This document shows positions 1 through 7,046 of a DNA stretch of 14,558 nucleotides, one piece after another. The stretch lies in contig CANHTV010000043.1 of assembly GCA_947463285.1 (NCBI GenBank), forward strand, positions 1-14,558. Reading direction: 5' to 3'. Both the position numbers and the translations under genes were made by a program. The notes beneath the pieces were generated by a model. The model did not search any database and had not been told where the DNA came from. It saw only the letters and a list, made by a program, of their open reading frames with translations. The DNA is from Verrucomicrobiaceae bacterium. GTDB lineage: Bacteria; Verrucomicrobiota; Verrucomicrobiia; Verrucomicrobiales; Verrucomicrobiaceae. Each line of letters begins with the position of its first letter. Within the stretch, counting starts at the first letter, position 1.

Positions 1-659
1 ATCTCGTCGGCGGCAGCGGCAGCAAGATCACCTACGCCGCCTGCCAGGAACTCGCCGATGACGCCCAGGCGCTGCATCTTTCCAGCATCACCGCCGGACG
101 CGATGCCAGCGTGAAAAGCTTCCAGGTACAGCTCGGTGCCGCCTTCAGCCGCAGCGAGAGCGTCAGCGACCTCGTCGGCCAGGGAGCCCGCAGCGACATG
201 CTCAGCGTCAGCTTGCCCATCGGCGAGCAGATCGTCGATCAGCGCACGCTTCAGCGTCACAAAGCCCCTCACGCCACCAGCGACCTGCTTTACAAAAACG
301 CCCTCTACGGCCAGTCCCGCAGCATCTTCAGCGGCCTCATCATCGTCGATGAAGGCGCGCACTACACCGACGCCTACCAGACCTGCCGCAACCTGCTCAA
401 CAGCAACGAAGCCGAAGCCAACAGCCTCCCCGGCCTCGAAATCAACGCCGACCAGGTCAAATGCAGCCACGGCGCCACTAGCGGCCCCATCAGCGACGAA
501 GAACTCTTCTACCTCAAAGCTCGCGGCATCAGCGATAGCGAAAGCCGCAAGCTCATCATCGAAGGCTTCCTCGCCGGCGTGGTCGAGCGCTTTGGCAACA
601 GCGAACTGCTCGACACCCTCGTCGCCCGCATCGACGAGAAGCTAGAGCGGGCGGTTTAA
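1..659 (+). CDS. sufD: Fe-S cluster assembly protein SufD, C-terminal part (5' end outside window)
   Basis: The reading frame is open from position 3 to a TAA at 657-659, so about 218 C-terminal residues are visible. SufD is a subunit of the cytoplasmic SufBCD scaffold, which assembles Fe-S clusters and passes them to apoproteins. The visible part is the right-handed beta-helix core, rich in Ser/Ala/Gly turns, followed by the helical C-terminal domain. The key signature is CSHGATSG (codons at 462-485), which holds the Cys/His pair typical of SufD. It is followed by the family pattern EELFYLKARGI and a helical end with ELLDTL. SufB is a paralogue, but it normally has a different sequence at this point (an EHEAT-type motif), so SufD is preferred. 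The next gene starts about 70 nt downstream and is unrelated to Fe-S assembly. The rest of a suf operon, if present, would therefore lie upstream. Confidence 0.88.
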   Translation, partial: LVGGSGSKITYAACQELADDAQALHLSSITAGRDASVKSFQVQLGAAFSRSESVSDLVGQGARSDMLSVSLPIGEQIVDQRTLQRHKAPHATSDLLYKNALYGQSRSIFSGLIIVDEGAHYTDAYQTCRNLLNSNEAEANSLPGLEINADQVKCSHGATSGPISDEELFYLKARGISDSESRKLIIEGFLAGVVERFGNSELLDTLVARIDEKLERAV

Positions 660-731
660 ACAAGGCGTGTCCCGATCATGCGTGTGGCGGCTGCAAAAGA
701 TGTACCTTGAGGGGCGTTGTTTGCAGCCACC

Positions 732-1475
732 ATGAAAGCTCTCCTTCGTCTCGGTTCATCGTTCCTGATCGTTGCCCTGTTCTGCTCGTTCGACAAACCT
801 GCGCCGCCAGAGGGCTTTCGAGCCATTTTAAACGGCAAGGATTTATCCGGCTGGTATGGGCTGAATCCTCACGCCGGAGTGAAGCTGGAAGGTGAGAAAA
901 AGGCCGCCAATCTTAAGCAGCAGCGTGAAGATTTTGCGAAGCATTGGAGCATCGAAAATGGAGAACTGGTGAACATCGGCACCGGTCCGTATGCCACCAC
1001 GGAAGAAGCGTTTGGTGACATCGAATTCCTGATCGAATACAAGACCGTCGCCAAGGCTGACAGTGGCATTTACATGCGTGGTACCCCACAGATTCAGATC
1101 TGGGATCATCATCAGGTCTTTGATCCAGCGAAGCCTGACCGCAAACCGCATCTGGGCTCGGGAGGTCTTTTTAATAACACGCCCAACACTCCGGGCCGTG
1201 ATCCTCTGGTGCTGGCAGACAAGCCTTTTGGCGAGTGGAATCAGTTCCGCATCCGTCAGATCGGTGCACGGACTTGGGTGTGGCTGAACGGCCAGCTCGT
1301 GGTGGATGGCAACGTGATGGAAAATTACTGGGACCGTAGCCAGCCCTTGCCAGCCAAAGGCCCCATCATGCTTCAAACCCACGGCGGCGAGATCCGCTGG
1401 CGGAATCTTTTCGTGCGCGAGATCGGTGCTGAAGAAGCCACCAAGATCCTAGCCGAGGCTGATGCCAAGAAATAA
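732..1475 (+). CDS. Secreted DUF1080 (3-keto-disaccharide hydrolase family) protein
   Basis: This is a 247-residue protein with an N-terminal Sec signal (hydrophobic stretch about residues 3-20). Residue Cys18 follows ALF, which is not a good lipobox, so a soluble periplasmic or extracellular protein is more likely than a lipoprotein. One DUF1080 domain (Pfam PF06439, a concanavalin-like beta-sandwich) fills the rest. Its hallmarks are ILNGKDLSGW near residues 32-41, DSGIYMRG at 110-117, QIQIWD just after, a GSGGLFNN segment, and the FRIRQIGARTWVWLNGQLV strand pair. The family includes hydrolases that cleave 3-keto glycosides, but the substrate here cannot be read from sequence. The ATG at 732 was chosen because it opens directly into the signal peptide. 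An in-frame TTG at 717 lies too close to the only GAGGGG stretch (709-714) to use it. The gene ends 29 nt from the convergent zwf. Confidence 0.88.
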   Translation: MKALLRLGSSFLIVALFCSFDKPAPPEGFRAILNGKDLSGWYGLNPHAGVKLEGEKKAANLKQQREDFAKHWSIENGELVNIGTGPYATTEEAFGDIEFLIEYKTVAKADSGIYMRGTPQIQIWDHHQVFDPAKPDRKPHLGSGGLFNNTPNTPGRDPLVLADKPFGEWNQFRIRQIGARTWVWLNGQLVVDGNVMENYWDRSQPLPAKGPIMLQTHGGEIRWRNLFVREIGAEEATKILAEADAKK

Positions 1476-1504
1476 AGGCGGCTAAGGTCTGGACTCGCCA
1501 CTTA

Positions 1505-3046
1505 TCACAGCAGCCGCCACTCGTGGCCGTCTTGGCGGAGGAGGTCGTCGGCTTCTTTGGGGCCCCAGCTGCCGGCGGGGTATTCACACATCGGCGGTGG
1601 GGTGGCTGATTTGTGCCAGGCGTGTTCGATCTCGTCGATGAATTTCCAGGCGCTTTCCACTTCGTCGCGGCGGGCAAAGAGGGTGGCATCTCCGGCCATG
1701 GCATCCAGCAGCAGACGCTCGTAGGCCTCGGGGCTTGCTTTGCCAAAACTGGATGAATAGCGGAAGTCCATTTTCACCTGCTGCATGGACATGGCTTGTC
1801 CGGGTTGCTTGCAGAGAATGCGCAGGGCAATGCCCTCATCTGGCTGGATACGGATGACGAGCGTGTTTTCACTGCTGCCGGGCAGGCGTGCGGTGGCAAA
1901 GGGCACCTGCGGGGGTTTTTTGAAGTGAATGCTGATCTCGGTGGCTTTTTTCGGCAGTTGCTTGCCGACGCGGATGTAAAACGGCACGCCCTGCCAGCGC
2001 CAGGTGTCGATGAAGAGCCGCAGCGCCACGTAGGCTTCCGTCTTGGATTCAGGATTCACGCGATCTTCCTGTCGGTAACCCACGCGAGAAACGCCATCGA
2101 CGCTGCCTGCCGTGTATTGGGCACGAATGACATTGGCGCCGACGGCTTCAGGGCCGATGAGAGGGCGCAGGGCGCGGATGACTTTGACCTTTTCATCACG
2201 CACGCTGTCGGCGCTGAGATCGGTCGGCGGCTCCATGGCCACGAGGCTGAGGAGCTGGAAAAGGTGATTCTGCACCATGTCACGCAGCGCACCGGCGGTG
2301 TCGTAGTAGCCGCCGCGTCCGCCTTCCATGCCGAGATTTTCGGCGCAGGTGATTTGGACATTATCGATGTAGCGGCTGTTCCAGTTGGGCTCGAAGAGCG
2401 CATTGGCAAACCGCAGCACCATGATGTTCTGCGCAGTTTCTTTGCCGAGGTAATGGTCGATGCGATAGGTATCTTTTTCCTCAAAAGTGTCCGCCACTGC
2501 TGTATTCAGCGCCTTCGCTGTGGCGAGATCTTTGCCGAAGGGTTTTTCACAGACCACGCGAGCCCATTTGCCGCCCACGCCATGGTTGAGACCAGCTGCT
2601 TTCAGCATTTCCAGGATCGGCTTGAAGGCCTCGGGTGCGCTGGCTAGATAAAACAGGCGGTTGGCGGGAGTGCCACGCTCCCTGTCAAACTGGTCCAGGA
2701 GCAGCTTCAGCTTCACATAGCCCGCGGGATCTTCGAACTCACTGCGATGGTAATGAATGCACTGGGAGAAGCTTTCCCAGAGTTCATCGTTGTGCCCCTG
2801 ACGTGAGTTTTTACGATTTCCCACCTCTAGCTCGGTGCGGAAGGCCTCATCGGTTTTGTCGCGACGGGCAAAGCCGACGACCTTGAACTGTGGTGGCAGG
2901 TCGCCACAGGCAGCCACGTTGTAAAAGGCGGGGATGAGCTTGCGGTTCGTCAGGTCGCCCGTGGCACCAAAAATGACAACAGTGCAGGGCTCGGCGCGGT
3001 GGCGCTGGAGGAGAGTTTCTTCAAAGGGATTTGCCAGATCAGACAT
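1505..3046 (-). CDS. zwf: Glucose-6-phosphate 1-dehydrogenase
   Basis: This 513-residue cytoplasmic enzyme oxidises glucose 6-phosphate to 6-phosphogluconolactone with NAD(P)+, the first step of the oxidative pentose phosphate pathway. The Rossmann nucleotide-binding motif GATGDL is at residues 27-32, EKPFGKDL is at 167-174, and the substrate-binding/catalytic signature RIDHYLGKE is at 195-203 with the key His198 and Lys202. The C-terminal domain has the expected IRVGKQLPKK stretch. Length is normal for the family and there is no break. The ATG at 3044-3046 gives a start about 25 residues before the nucleotide-binding loop, as usual. No pgl, gnd or opcA lies beside it; it faces the DUF1080 gene and diverges from the TolB-like gene. 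Long open frames on the opposite strand inside it are codon-bias shadows. Confidence 0.97.
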   Translation of the reverse strand: MSDLANPFEETLLQRHRAEPCTVVIFGATGDLTNRKLIPAFYNVAACGDLPPQFKVVGFARRDKTDEAFRTELEVGNRKNSRQGHNDELWESFSQCIHYHRSEFEDPAGYVKLKLLLDQFDRERGTPANRLFYLASAPEAFKPILEMLKAAGLNHGVGGKWARVVCEKPFGKDLATAKALNTAVADTFEEKDTYRIDHYLGKETAQNIMVLRFANALFEPNWNSRYIDNVQITCAENLGMEGGRGGYYDTAGALRDMVQNHLFQLLSLVAMEPPTDLSADSVRDEKVKVIRALRPLIGPEAVGANVIRAQYTAGSVDGVSRVGYRQEDRVNPESKTEAYVALRLFIDTWRWQGVPFYIRVGKQLPKKATEISIHFKKPPQVPFATARLPGSSENTLVIRIQPDEGIALRILCKQPGQAMSMQQVKMDFRYSSSFGKASPEAYERLLLDAMAGDATLFARRDEVESAWKFIDEIEHAWHKSATPPPMCEYPAGSWGPKEADDLLRQDGHEWRLL

Positions 3047-3156
3047 GGGAAGGGGAGATACGCCCGCCCGGTGAAGAGCGGTTCAGAGACTACGCCGCGC
3101 CGGATAAGCTGGCAACTGTGGAAGCGCAACTCCCGTGCCGGGGGATGATGAAATGG

Positions 3157-3188
3157 CTTCATTGCCTGAATGAAGGCATCAAATGCCT
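3157..3188 (+). promoter_or_regulatory. Tandem overlapping hairpins in the zwf / TolB-like divergent region
   Basis: The 182-nt region between zwf (start 3046, minus) and the Tat protein gene (start 3229, plus) must hold both promoters. In it CTTCATT (3157-3163) and AATGAAG (3169-3175) form a perfect 7-bp stem with a 5-nt loop. AGGCAT (3174-3179) and ATGCCT (3183-3188) form a perfect 6-bp stem with a 3-nt loop. They share two bases, so they cannot both form completely. They would lie in the 5' leader of the gene at 3229 if transcription starts upstream. No U-tract follows, so neither is a classical terminator. A regulatory role is inference, and short stems like this can arise by chance. Confidence 0.3.
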
Positions 3189-3228
3189 GCGAGGCTGGCA
3201 TCTGGGGCAGCGTTTTTTCTGCCCAACC

Positions 3229-4482
3229 ATGACTACTCCCGTTTCCAGTTTCAGCCGCCGTCAGTTTTTGTCCAGCCTGGCCATCGGGGCTTTGAGCGCT
3301 CGGGGGCAGGAATCTCCAGCCTTTCCGCCATCCCGAGTCATCACCAAGGGGCCGGGCCATTATTGGTTCGGCTACTACGACAAGCTGCAATTTGACCCCG
3401 AGAACCGCTTTGTGCTGGGCATGAAGGTCAGCTTTGAGCATCGCTCTCCGGTGGCTGAGGACGAGATCGAGGTCGGCATGGTGGATCTTCAGGAGAAAGA
3501 TCAGTGGATACCGTTGGGCAAGTCCAAGGCCTGGAACTGGCAGCAGGGTTGCATGTTGCAGTGGATTCCCGGCACGGAGTCCAAGGTGCTCTGGAACGAC
3601 CGTGAAAAGGACCGCTTTGTCTGTCATATCATGGATGTCAAAACGGGTGAAAAGCACACCATCCCGGCCCCGATTTACGCCCTGACGCCTGATGGCAAAG
3701 AAGCCGTGTCCTGCGACTTTTCGCGCGTGGCTGATTGCCGCCCAGGCTACGGCTACGCAGGCCTTCGCGATCGCTTTTTTGAAACCATGGCCCCGGCGGG
3801 TAGCGGTGTCACTCATGTGAATCTGCAAACGGGCGCGGAGAAACTGATCATCAGTCATGAGCTGCTGGCCAAGACGGGTGAGGTCATCGAAAACCATCCC
3901 GACTCCAAACATCACGCCTACCACCTGCTGTGTGGCCCTGATGGCAAACGCTTCATCATGCTGCATCGCTGGACGCAACCCAAAGGCGGCCACCTCACCC
4001 GCCTGATCACGGCGAACATGGACGGCAGCGATCTCCGCATCGTCATCCCGAATGGCTACGCCTCCCACTTCATCTGGCGGGATGCCACGCACATCCTTTC
4101 CCAGGCGAAAAACTGGCTTGGCAATGATCAGTGGGGCAACTTCCTCTTTGAGGACAAGGATTCCGGCATCATCGAAGAAGTGGGCAAGGGCGTGCTCGAT
4201 TCAGGCGGCCATTTTTCCTACCTGCATCAGAATGAGTGGCTGGTCAGCGACACCTATCCGAAAGGCGTGCGCCGCCTGCAAACACCGCACCTGTATCATC
4301 TCAAATCGAACCTCCGCATCGACCTCGCGCAGTATCCGCAACCGCCCGAATACAAAGGTGAATGGCGCGTGGACACCCATCCGCGCCTCAGCCGCGATGA
4401 GCGCTGGATCTGTGTTGATGCCCCTCATGCTGATCAGGGGCGCCAGCTGCATCTCATCGACCTCCAAGGGATGGTGAGCTGA
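3229..4482 (+). CDS. Tat-exported TolB-like beta-propeller protein of unknown function
   Basis: This is a 417-residue protein. The ATG at 3229 is chosen because it places a twin-arginine signal at the N-terminus: SRRQFL at residues 9-14, then a hydrophobic stretch ending near SARGQ. The frame stays open upstream to 3031, but that stretch overlaps the zwf start and reads as unlikely protein. The mature part begins with a GHYWFGYYDKLQFDP segment. It continues as repeated beta-strand units of the type found in WD40/TolB-like and oligogalacturonate-lyase-like propellers (for example DGKRFIMLHRW, NMDGSDLRIVI, SRDERWICVD). I see no catalytic motif I can name. The folded-export signal suggests that it acts in the periplasm. 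The next gene follows after 54 nt on the same strand, so co-transcription is possible. A lyase role is only a loose resemblance. Confidence 0.75.
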   Translation: MTTPVSSFSRRQFLSSLAIGALSARGQESPAFPPSRVITKGPGHYWFGYYDKLQFDPENRFVLGMKVSFEHRSPVAEDEIEVGMVDLQEKDQWIPLGKSKAWNWQQGCMLQWIPGTESKVLWNDREKDRFVCHIMDVKTGEKHTIPAPIYALTPDGKEAVSCDFSRVADCRPGYGYAGLRDRFFETMAPAGSGVTHVNLQTGAEKLIISHELLAKTGEVIENHPDSKHHAYHLLCGPDGKRFIMLHRWTQPKGGHLTRLITANMDGSDLRIVIPNGYASHFIWRDATHILSQAKNWLGNDQWGNFLFEDKDSGIIEEVGKGVLDSGGHFSYLHQNEWLVSDTYPKGVRRLQTPHLYHLKSNLRIDLAQYPQPPEYKGEWRVDTHPRLSRDERWICVDAPHADQGRQLHLIDLQGMVS

Positions 4483-4525
4483 GCCATGCCGCTCTTGCGC
4501 AACCAAAAGCAGCCAAACGAGTTTC

Positions 4526-4531
4526 AGGGGG
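4526..4531 (+). promoter_or_regulatory. Shine-Dalgarno sequence for the PSCyt1/DUF1549 gene
   Basis: AGGGGG ends 5 nt before the ATG at 4537. It decides the start: the alternative ATG at 4486 would put 17 polar residues in front of a clean signal peptide and has no such site. This is the clearest ribosome binding site in the window. Confidence 0.6.
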
Positions 4532-4536
4532 CGCTT

Positions 4537-7044
4537 ATGAAGGCCCTCATCGCTCTCCTCCTGCTTGCCAGCTTCACCTTTGCCGCCGAGGACGAAAGGT
4601 CAGCCGCCCATGCTGGCATTCCCGCCGATCAGTTGCTCTTCTTTGAGAAAAACATCCGGCCGATGTTGGTGGAGCATTGCTACAAATGCCACTCGGCAGA
4701 GTCTGAAAAAATCAAAGGCGGCCTCACGCTGGATACGAAGCAGGGCACGGCGCTCGGCGGCGAGTCCGGGCATCCTGGCGTCACGCCTGGAAACATTGCC
4801 GAAAGCTCCCTGTATGAAGCCATCACCTGGGCGAATGATGACATGCAGATGCCGCCAAAGACCAAGCTGCCTGAGGCGGTCATCGCCAACTTTAAAAAAT
4901 GGATCGAGATGGGTGCCCCCGATCCCCGTGAACAAAAAGTAGCGAATGCAGCCAGCGGCAAACGCCAGATTGATGTGGCGAAAGGTCGCGAGCATTGGGC
5001 CTTTCAAAAGCCAGTGAAGTCTCCATTACCCACGTTGAAGACGGAAGGCTGGGCCAGGTCCGACATCGACGCCTACATCCTCGCAGGTCTCGAAAAAGCC
5101 GGGCTGGCACCTGTAAGAGATGCGGACCGAGCCACACTGATCCGCCGCATGGCCTTCGATCTCACAGGCCTGCCGCCCACACCCGATGAGGTGAAGGCGT
5201 TTCTCACCGATACCTCAGCCGAGGCGGTAAAGCGTGTGATCGATCAATACCTCGACTCCCCGCGTTTTGGTGAGCGCTGGGGCCGCCATTGGTTGGACAT
5301 CGCCCGCTATGCGGAATCCAACGGCAAGGAGACCAATGTTCCTTATCCCCATGCCTGGCGGTATCGGGATTACGTCATCGAATCGTTCAACAAGGACAAG
5401 CCCTACGACCTCTTTCTCAAAGAACAGATCGCTGGCGATCTCATGCAAAGCAGTGGGGCGCGTGATCAGGCAGAGAAAATCATCGCCACAGGCTTCCTGG
5501 CGCTCGGCGCTAAAAACTTGGCCGAGCGCGACCGCCGCCAATTCCAGATGGATCTCATTGATGAGCAGATGGATGCGCTTTCCCAGTCCATGCTGGGTTT
5601 GACGCTTGCCTGTGCCCGCTGTCACGATCACAAATTTGACCCCGTCACCCAGCGTGACTACTACGCCTTGGCCGGCATTTTCATGAGCAGTGACACGCTC
5701 TACGGCACGCCGTCACAACTGCAAAACAACCATCCCAGCACGCTCATCGAACTGGATGGTGCTTCAGCTCAACCCAGCGCAGTGGCTGCGCTCGGCTCGG
5801 CTGATTTAGCGCGACTGAAACAGGAAGTGCAGTCCCTGAATCAAGCGGCTGAAGAAGCCGAGAATGAAGCCATCGAAGCCAGGCGAAAGGGGCCGAACAG
5901 CAACCCTGCGGGCCAGTTCCTGCGCGTGCGGGCTGCCCGAGACCGAGCCGCCACAGCTAAGGCAGATCTGGATCTTTTTGATGCCGAAGGCAGGCCGCGC
6001 ACGCTCGCCATGGGCACGCTGGATCGTGCTCAGCCGATCAATAGCGCCGTCCTCGTGCGAGGCGACATCAAGCAGCCTGGAGATGTCGTGCCGCGTGGTC
6101 TGGTGGAGGTGTTATGCGCCCCGGATGAACCTCTCAACATCGCCGAAGGCAGTGGTCGCTTGGATTTGGCTTACTGGATCGCCTCCAAAGAACATCCGCT
6201 CACCGCGCGTGTGATGGCGAACCGAGTCTGGCTAAAACTCATGGGCAGTGGCCTCGTGCCGACGCCAGATAATTTTGGCGTCATGGGTCAGAAGCCCACC
6301 CACCCGGAGTTGCTGGATCATCTCGCACTGACCTTCATGGAAAAAGGCTGGTCCGTGAAACAACTGATCCGCGAGATCATGCTCAGCCGCACCTATCAGA
6401 TGGGCTTCGCGCATGATCCGAAAAGCTACGAAGTCGATCCCGACAACCGCTGGCACTGGCGCATGAATCAACGACGTCTCGATGCCGAGGCCATCCGTGA
6501 TGCCATGCTCTCCGTGGCAGGTGTCTTGGATCTTTATCCAGTCGATGGCTCGCCCGTGGCCAGGGTGCGTGAAGATCGACAGGGCATGATTCAACTGCTC
6601 ACCCAGATGAACTCACAGCCTAGCCAAGCGCGCTCGATTTACCTGCCCATCATCCGCGACCAAATCCCTGAAGTCCTCGCCACCTTTGATTTTCCTGATG
6701 CCAGCCTCGTCAGTGGGGAGCGTGACACTACGAACGTACCCGGCCAGAGTTTGTTTTTGATGAACAATCCACAGGTGCTGAATCTCGCGGATGCCTTTGC
6801 CAAAAGGTTGGGAGCCTTGCCCGGCACAGCCATGGAGAAGCTCAGCCAAGCCTACCAACTCACCTTCAGCCGTCCACCCACGCCCCCTGAGCTGGAAGCC
6901 ATCCGCCGCTTCTGGTCACGTTTCCCAGAGCAGGCAGCGGATGGAAAACAAACACCCCAGGCCCGCGAACAAGCCCAGAAACTAGCCCTCTCCGCCTTTT
7001 GCCAAAGTTTGTTCGCCAGCGCCGAATTTCGCTATCTGAACTGA
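4537..7044 (+). CDS. Secreted PSCyt1-DUF1549-DUF1553 protein with two CxxCH haem motifs
   Basis: This 835-residue protein has a Sec signal (MKALIALLLLASFTFA, residues 1-16). A planctomycete-type cytochrome c domain (PSCyt1) follows, with CYKCH at residues 48-52 and MQMPPKTKL downstream as the likely Met ligand region. DUF1549 starts near residue 176 (DIDAYILAGLEKAGL, then RRMAFDLTGLPPTPDEV). It contains a second CxxCH, CARCH at 359-363, followed by HKFDPVTQRDYYALAGIF. A charged helical, probably coiled-coil, segment lies at about 420-455. DUF1553 runs from about 540 to 800 (LTARVMANRVW, then MLSRTYQ). These multi-domain proteins are abundant in Planctomycetota and Verrucomicrobiota; no reaction is proven for them. 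The usual partner gene, a DUF1501 protein, is not next to it, which is unusual. The gene ends 2 nt before the end of the convergent cytochrome gene. Confidence 0.93.
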   Translation: MKALIALLLLASFTFAAEDERSAAHAGIPADQLLFFEKNIRPMLVEHCYKCHSAESEKIKGGLTLDTKQGTALGGESGHPGVTPGNIAESSLYEAITWANDDMQMPPKTKLPEAVIANFKKWIEMGAPDPREQKVANAASGKRQIDVAKGREHWAFQKPVKSPLPTLKTEGWARSDIDAYILAGLEKAGLAPVRDADRATLIRRMAFDLTGLPPTPDEVKAFLTDTSAEAVKRVIDQYLDSPRFGERWGRHWLDIARYAESNGKETNVPYPHAWRYRDYVIESFNKDKPYDLFLKEQIAGDLMQSSGARDQAEKIIATGFLALGAKNLAERDRRQFQMDLIDEQMDALSQSMLGLTLACARCHDHKFDPVTQRDYYALAGIFMSSDTLYGTPSQLQNNHPSTLIELDGASAQPSAVAALGSADLARLKQEVQSLNQAAEEAENEAIEARRKGPNSNPAGQFLRVRAARDRAATAKADLDLFDAEGRPRTLAMGTLDRAQPINSAVLVRGDIKQPGDVVPRGLVEVLCAPDEPLNIAEGSGRLDLAYWIASKEHPLTARVMANRVWLKLMGSGLVPTPDNFGVMGQKPTHPELLDHLALTFMEKGWSVKQLIREIMLSRTYQMGFAHDPKSYEVDPDNRWHWRMNQRRLDAEAIRDAMLSVAGVLDLYPVDGSPVARVREDRQGMIQLLTQMNSQPSQARSIYLPIIRDQIPEVLATFDFPDASLVSGERDTTNVPGQSLFLMNNPQVLNLADAFAKRLGALPGTAMEKLSQAYQLTFSRPPTPPELEAIRRFWSRFPEQAADGKQTPQAREQAQKLALSAFCQSLFASAEFRYLN

Positions 7045-7046
7045 GC

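Noticed and set aside
732..788. Lipoprotein signal in the DUF1080 protein
   Set aside because: The only Cys (residue 18) follows Ala-Leu-Phe, which does not fit the lipobox; a plain Sec signal is preferred.
1476..1504. Terminator between the convergent DUF1080 and zwf genes
   Set aside because: Only a weak GGCG/CGCC pairing is visible in 29 nt, without a T-tract.
1796..2647. 283-codon open frame on the plus strand opposite zwf
   Set aside because: It is entirely antisense to a zwf gene with all catalytic motifs, and its translation has no recognisable domain. It is a shadow of codon bias.
3031..3228. N-terminal extension of the TolB-like protein
   Set aside because: It would overlap zwf's start and bury the twin-arginine signal about 75 residues inside the protein.
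2950..4092. 380-codon open frame on the minus strand across the zwf / TolB-like gap
   Set aside because: It overlaps the zwf start and most of the Tat protein gene in antisense, with no domain seen.
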